Source: Mageeibacillus sp. UBA5770
Lineage (GTDB): Bacteria > Bacillota_A > Clostridia > Saccharofermentanales > Saccharofermentanaceae
Direction: 5' to 3'
DNA: 11,113 nt
Assembly: GCA_002418705.1 (NCBI GenBank)
Contig: DIEQ01000024.1
Coordinates: 1 to 11,113 of the forward strand
Within the stretch, counting starts at the first letter, position 1. Each line of letters opens with the position of its first letter. Of this stretch, positions 8,873-11,113 are shown piece by piece. The translations under genes were made by a program, and so were the position numbers. The notes below the pieces were generated by a model. It ran no database searches and had not been told where the DNA came from. It worked only from the letters and a program-made list of their open reading frames with translations.

Positions 8873-8932
8873 ACTCTTCTTGCAACAGTATTATTGCGGA
8901 TCAAAAAAATCTTTAAAAATTGCAGCAAATAA
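8840..8932 (+). CDS. Possible 30-residue membrane peptide
   Basis: An ATG-to-TAA reading frame encoding a hydrophobic segment (FIIPSFVFTLLATVLL) followed by a basic tail (RIKKIFKNCSK). A GGCGGGG stretch at 8831-8837 could act as a poor ribosome binding site but is only 2 nt from the ATG. The layout (short acidic start, one membrane span, Lys-rich end) resembles small type I toxin or other membrane peptides. Against it: the frame overlaps the operon terminator hairpin, it has no clear promoter of its own, and AT-rich DNA yields such ORFs by chance. I do not recognise it as any named family. Confidence 0.2.
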   Translation: MEYFIIPSFVFTLLATVLLRIKKIFKNCSK

Positions 8933-8934
8933 GG

Positions 8935-8963
8935 TTGACACAGAGCATCACCGTAGGTATAAT
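8935..8963 (+). promoter_or_regulatory. Consensus housekeeping promoter (TTGACA-17-TATAAT)
   Basis: TTGACA at 8935-8940 and TATAAT at 8958-8963, separated by exactly 17 bp: a perfect match to the sigma70/sigma-A consensus. Transcription would start near 8970 on the plus strand. No gene follows; the transcript would meet a hairpin terminator within about 60 nt and then run antisense to the 3' end of the transposase gene. The -10 box overlaps the first two bases of the 25-bp direct repeat. Confidence 0.7.
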
Positions 8964-8986
8964 CCTGACTTTTGCAGTCAACAAGT
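8962..8986 (+). repeat. 25-bp direct repeat, left copy
   Basis: Identical to 11089-11113 (starts ATCCTGACTTTTGCAGTCAA, ends CAAGT). It contains a small inverted repeat, TGACT-TTTGC-AGTCA (8966-8980). The two copies lie on either side of the transposase gene. The match ends on the left at 8961/11088 and on the right is cut by the window edge, so the full repeat may be longer. Confidence 0.9.
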
Positions 8987-8987
8987 G

Positions 8988-9004
8988 AAAAAAGAGCCGC
9001 AGAT
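8988..9004 (+). repeat. 17-bp direct repeat, left copy (terminator foot)
   Basis: AAAAAAGAGCCGCAGAT here and AAAAAAGAGCCGCTGAT at 10904-10920 differ at one base. Each forms the A-tract and first arm of a minus-strand terminator-like hairpin, one on each side of the transposase gene. This could be a feature of the element ends, a diverged target duplication, or coincidence between two terminators. Confidence 0.6.
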
Positions 9005-9032
9005 GCCCTGTTAGTAGGCGTCCGCGGCTTTT
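8988..9032 (-). terminator. Rho-independent terminator downstream of the transposase gene
   Basis: Arms 8995-9007 and 9017-9029 form a 13-position stem with one mismatch and one wobble, with a 9-nt loop. On the minus strand the stem is followed by T6 (A6 at 8988-8993), giving a strong terminator 34 bp after the transposase stop. On the plus strand it is followed by only TTTT, so it could also work, more weakly, in that direction. Confidence 0.8.
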
Positions 9033-9065
9033 GCGAGAGAAGATAAAGTTGTAGTGTAGTAGGGC

Positions 9066-10814
9066 CTATTTTTTCATGGCGGCAATAAATTTTTTTATCT
9101 CACCGCGCTTACGGTATTTCAGGTTTAGTTCGACGCCAAAAGCCTGCTCGATATTGCGGATGACCGTATCGGTGTAATGGAAGTTGTAAATGTTCTCGCC
9201 GATGTGACTGCAGGAGTATTTGCGTAAAGAATCAATGAGTTCAAAAGCCGAGAATAAGCGCTTTCCGTCTTTTTGGGGGAACCCGTCAACCGCCGGAAGT
9301 TTGGCCTGATTCATGCGCAGTTCAAGAATCCGTGTCAGGAGCAGTGCCACAAAACAGGTCAGGAAATGGGCTTCGATGTGTGCTTCCAGGGATACATAGA
9401 TCGGCCGGGTTTTGAAATCGGACTTGGAGATCTTAAACGTTTCCTCGATTTTCCATAACCCATGGTAGGTCTCAATAATTTCGGCATCGCTTTTATCTAG
9501 TTCACTGGTAACGATCGCGTAGTAGCCGTCAAACTGTTCTTCTTCGCGAATTTTGGGCTCGTCGAGGTACAGCATGGATTTTGTCTCAACGATTTCCCCG
9601 TCTTTGTCGTACTGTAAACCCTTGATATAGCTGGCTGCGCTGTAGGCCAGGGCCCGGTTCAGACTGGATGGTGACTGCAGATACTTTTGCGCTTTGGCGA
9701 GAGTGCGGCCCCGTTCGTAGCGGGCTTTGTCCGCATAATCCTGACTGTAGAACACCACTTGCTTCTGGTCGATCCGGATCTTCTTCTTTTTGCCCAGGGC
9801 ATCGGTAAAGGTGATTTCTTTGGGGTAGATGCGGGACTTGCCCTTGCTGCTCTCTCCGTTAGCCTTATAACTATTCTGTTCCAAAACATATTGCTTGAAC
9901 TCCTGGTCTGCACCGCGTATGGACTGGCTGTAAATATAACCGTTCCCTTGCGCCAGCTGGCAGGCGATATTATCGCCGCAGTTGAGCCCCTTGTCGGCCA
10001 CTACAACCAACCGGCCAAGCCCATAATCTTCTTTGAGGCGATTCAAAAGCGGGTTCAGAGACAGTTTTTCAGACTGGTTTCCCGGAAACAGGTGGTAGGC
10101 TAGGGGCAAGCCTTGACTGTCGATCAGCAGGCCCATCTGGATAATGGGGTTGGGGCGATGTTCTTTGCTGGGACCTCTGCGCCGCAGTTCGTCTTCCTCA
10201 TCGATCTCAAAATAGTAGTTGGTGACATCGTAGTAGGCATATTCCTGATTTCGACCATACTGCTTCTTCACGGCCTCATTGAGCCAGGTCTGCAAATCCA
10301 GGTTATAGCGGTCGAAATAATCCAGGCTTCGGTACACGGAATCCAAAGAAGGCGCCATGGTTTCAAAAAATTGGTTTTGCTGGTCGTAGGCCTGCTTTTT
10401 GGAGCCGGGGTCGAGAATGCGGGAATATGCAAGCAGGCGAAAGACGGCGTTTAAGTTAAAGTCAATATTGAGACGGTTCTCGTGTCGCTGGAAGAAGGTG
10501 TGGATGCCCAGTTCGTGGTAGATCTTTTCGAGAACAGCATAGCCCAGGTTTTTCAGGCCGATGTCAGACTGGCTGATTTCGGTTGCCGGGTCAAGCGTCA
10601 GACGGATCGGCTCTGCGGCCACTGCTTCCACCTGCGTACGCTGTTTGGCGATTTCGCGGAAATGGGCCATGGGATCGTCGTAAATCTTTTCCAAGTCATC
10701 CAGATAGCCGAGGGTCTCGATATTCTTCTGGCGGATCTTGCCGTTTTCACGATATCCGTGCGTAAGAGTGAGAAGAATTCGGCCGTTTTTGCAGCTGTTT
10801 TTCTTAACGTACAT
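9066..10814 (-). CDS. IS1634 family transposase (DDE)
   Basis: A 582-residue transposase, full length for IS1634-type enzymes. It begins MYVKKNSCKNGRILLTLTHG, typical of the group, and has the RNase H-like catalytic core: first Asp in AYYDVTNYYFE (Asp196), second in VVVADKGLNCGD (Asp274), and Glu in the YHGLWKIEETFK signature (Glu457/458), which is the IS4-superfamily Y-(2)-R-(3)-E-(6)-K motif with Leu in the Arg position. No frameshift or stop is seen, so it may be active. The start was chosen at 10814 because GGAGGG lies 8 nt upstream; the frame could extend to a GTG at 10856, but that overlaps the promoter -10 box. Base composition in two sampled blocks (about 50 and 60% GC) is above the roughly 45% sampled in glgB, consistent with separate origin. 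Confidence 0.95.
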   Translation of the reverse strand: MYVKKNSCKNGRILLTLTHGYRENGKIRQKNIETLGYLDDLEKIYDDPMAHFREIAKQRTQVEAVAAEPIRLTLDPATEISQSDIGLKNLGYAVLEKIYHELGIHTFFQRHENRLNIDFNLNAVFRLLAYSRILDPGSKKQAYDQQNQFFETMAPSLDSVYRSLDYFDRYNLDLQTWLNEAVKKQYGRNQEYAYYDVTNYYFEIDEEDELRRRGPSKEHRPNPIIQMGLLIDSQGLPLAYHLFPGNQSEKLSLNPLLNRLKEDYGLGRLVVVADKGLNCGDNIACQLAQGNGYIYSQSIRGADQEFKQYVLEQNSYKANGESSKGKSRIYPKEITFTDALGKKKKIRIDQKQVVFYSQDYADKARYERGRTLAKAQKYLQSPSSLNRALAYSAASYIKGLQYDKDGEIVETKSMLYLDEPKIREEEQFDGYYAIVTSELDKSDAEIIETYHGLWKIEETFKISKSDFKTRPIYVSLEAHIEAHFLTCFVALLLTRILELRMNQAKLPAVDGFPQKDGKRLFSAFELIDSLRKYSCSHIGENIYNFHYTDTVIRNIEQAFGVELNLKYRKRGEIKKFIAAMKK

Positions 10815-10822
10815 GCCAGCAA

Positions 10823-10828
10823 CCCTCC
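10823..10828 (-). promoter_or_regulatory. Ribosome binding site of the transposase (fixes its start)
   Basis: On the minus strand GGAGGG lies 8 nt before the ATG at 10814-10812, deciding this start over the upstream GTG at 10856. Confidence 0.85.
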
Positions 10829-10846
10829 ATATTTGTAGATAGAACC

Positions 10847-10855
10847 AGTATATCA
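10847..10855 (-). promoter_or_regulatory. Extended -10 promoter for the transposase
   Basis: On the minus strand TGATATACT gives a TATACT -10 box with the TGn extension. No good -35 box is found at 16-18 bp (CATAGT at 17 bp), as is allowed for extended -10 promoters. The predicted start near 10840 leaves a leader of about 26 nt before the ATG. Confidence 0.5.
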
Positions 10856-10902
10856 CAAAACTATGGAATACTATGTAACAATTATATTACAAATAAACGA
10901 AC

Positions 10903-10926
10903 AAAAAAAGAGCCGCTGATTGCGGC
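10903..10926 (-). terminator. Terminator-like hairpin upstream of the transposase
   Basis: On the minus strand GCCGC-AATCA-GCGGC is followed by TC and T7 (A7 at 10903-10909). The stem is only 5 bp but all G-C. It would stop transcription coming from the permease side before the transposase promoter, a common way of keeping transposases quiet, or it may be the original terminator of a disrupted gene. Confidence 0.5.
10904..10920 (+). repeat. 17-bp direct repeat, right copy
   Basis: Matches 8988-9004 at 16 of 17 positions, in the same orientation, 1916 bp away; it forms the foot of the hairpin at 10903-10926. Confidence 0.6.
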
Positions 10927-10955
10927 CGTCACGCTGTTTCTGGATTTCTTGGTTT

Positions 10956-11113
10956 TTAACCTACTGCAAAAGAAACGCGGTCAATCGGAATGCCGAGCAC
11001 AAGTGAAGGAAAGAACATAAAGAAAAACAGTTGGAGCATCAGCGGCGTACCTCTCATTATTAGAAGGTACAGCCGTATCGGCACCTGTATCCTGACTTTT
11101 GCAGTCAACAAGT
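10956..11113 (-). pseudogene. Remnant of an amino-acid ABC transporter permease (HisM/GlnP type)
   Basis: On the minus strand a frame open from the window edge encodes 51 residues before TAA at 10958-10956. Its core, LYLLIMRGTPLMLQLFF followed by FPSLVLGIPIDRVSFAVG, is the well-known RGTPLxxQL region of polar amino-acid permeases (GlnP/HisM family), which precedes a transmembrane helix. The frame stops just where the family normally continues with the next helix, so the permease is truncated at its 3' end here; the EAA loop is missing. The upstream part may continue beyond 11113, unless the 25-bp repeat at the edge marks another junction. The likely cause of the truncation is the insertion element next to it. 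Identification rests on one strong motif; the frame up to the edge (LLTAKVRIQV) is plausible for the family but not diagnostic. Confidence 0.65.
11089..11113 (+). repeat. 25-bp direct repeat, right copy, at the window edge
   Basis: Perfect copy of 8962-8986, starting 2127 bp further on. Read on the minus strand it is in frame with the permease remnant (LLTAKVR), whereas the left copy directly follows the transposase terminator. The repeat may continue outside the window. Confidence 0.9.

Larger units (their letters stand above)
8970..9032 (+). ncRNA. Candidate short RNA from the orphan promoter
   Basis: If the consensus promoter at 8935-8963 is active and the hairpin at 8995-9029 with TTTT at 9029-9032 terminates on this strand, the product would be an RNA of about 60 nt made mostly of the terminator stem-loop. 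This is inferred from promoter plus terminator only; no known RNA family is recognised. The alternative is a promoter cut off from its gene by the insertion element. Confidence 0.2.
8988..10955 (-). mobile_element. IS1634-type insertion sequence (ends approximate)
   Basis: About 2 kb containing one full-length transposase gene with promoter, ribosome binding site and terminator. The limits given run from the terminator after the transposase to the point where the permease remnant's frame stops; they are estimates. No convincing terminal inverted repeat was found: the best pair, CTTTTGCAGT (8969-8978) against its complement (10963-10972), is only 10 bp and lacks a flanking short duplication. 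IS1634-family elements are known for long, variable target duplications, so the outer 25-bp repeat may be relevant. The element is convergent with the glycogen operon and does not break it. Confidence 0.55.

Noticed and set aside
9273..10838. Several plus-strand ORFs of 60-138 codons opposite the transposase gene
   Set aside because: They are antisense shadows of a clearly conserved transposase frame, lack ribosome binding sites and show no recognisable domains.
10815..10856. Longer transposase start at the GTG at 10856
   Set aside because: It overlaps the extended -10 promoter, and a good ribosome binding site serves the ATG at 10814.
8969..10972. CTTTTGCAGT at 8969-8978 and its complement at 10963-10972 as terminal inverted repeats of the element
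   Set aside because: Only 10 bp; similarity stops at once on both sides, there is no short flanking duplication, and the right copy falls in the permease frame (SFAV), so it may be chance.
1..11113. CRISPR arrays, tRNA or rRNA genes, riboswitches, phage or defence genes
   Set aside because: I saw no regular repeat-spacer pattern, no cloverleaf or rRNA sequence, and no such protein motifs in any frame read.

Overview
The window is a chromosomal stretch of a low-to-mid GC bacterium, most likely a Firmicute (Bacillota). The evidence is the paired GlgC + GlgD arrangement, strong GGAGG-type ribosome binding sites and sigma-A-like promoter boxes. The class is uncertain; a gut Negativicutes or Clostridia member would fit, but this is only an impression from the protein sequences.

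Positions 1-8810 (plus strand) hold a compact glycogen operon: the 3' part of glgB (branching enzyme), glgC (ADP-glucose pyrophosphorylase), glgD (degenerate GlgC paralogue), glgA (glycogen synthase), a GH13 alpha-glucanase, and a two-zinc-ribbon protein with a C-terminal membrane anchor. Gaps are 26-32 bp or 4-bp ATGA overlaps, so co-transcription and partial translational coupling are expected. GlgC/GlgD make ADP-glucose, GlgA extends alpha-1,4 chains, GlgB adds alpha-1,6 branches, and the GH13 enzyme probably trims or recycles alpha-glucan inside the cell. The zinc-ribbon protein has no known role in this pathway. GlgB and GlgA both carry unusual charged C-terminal tails outside their enzymatic domains.

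Positions 8811-9065 are intergenic. They hold a probable operon terminator (which overlaps a 30-codon hydrophobic ORF), a textbook TTGACA-17-TATAAT promoter, one copy of a 25-bp direct repeat and a strong hairpin terminator.

Positions 9066-10814 (minus strand) encode a full-length IS1634-type DDE transposase with its own start signals. Beyond it (10815-11113) lie a promoter, a second terminator-like hairpin and a roughly 50-codon remnant of an amino-acid ABC transporter permease on the minus strand. The window ends exactly on a second copy of the 25-bp repeat. The ends of the insertion element could not be fixed; two nested sets of direct repeats flank it.

The operon is a known type of system. 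I see no clearly new multi-gene system. The points most worth checking are the junctions around the insertion element, the orphan consensus promoter, the small hydrophobic ORF, the enzyme tails and the zinc-ribbon protein.
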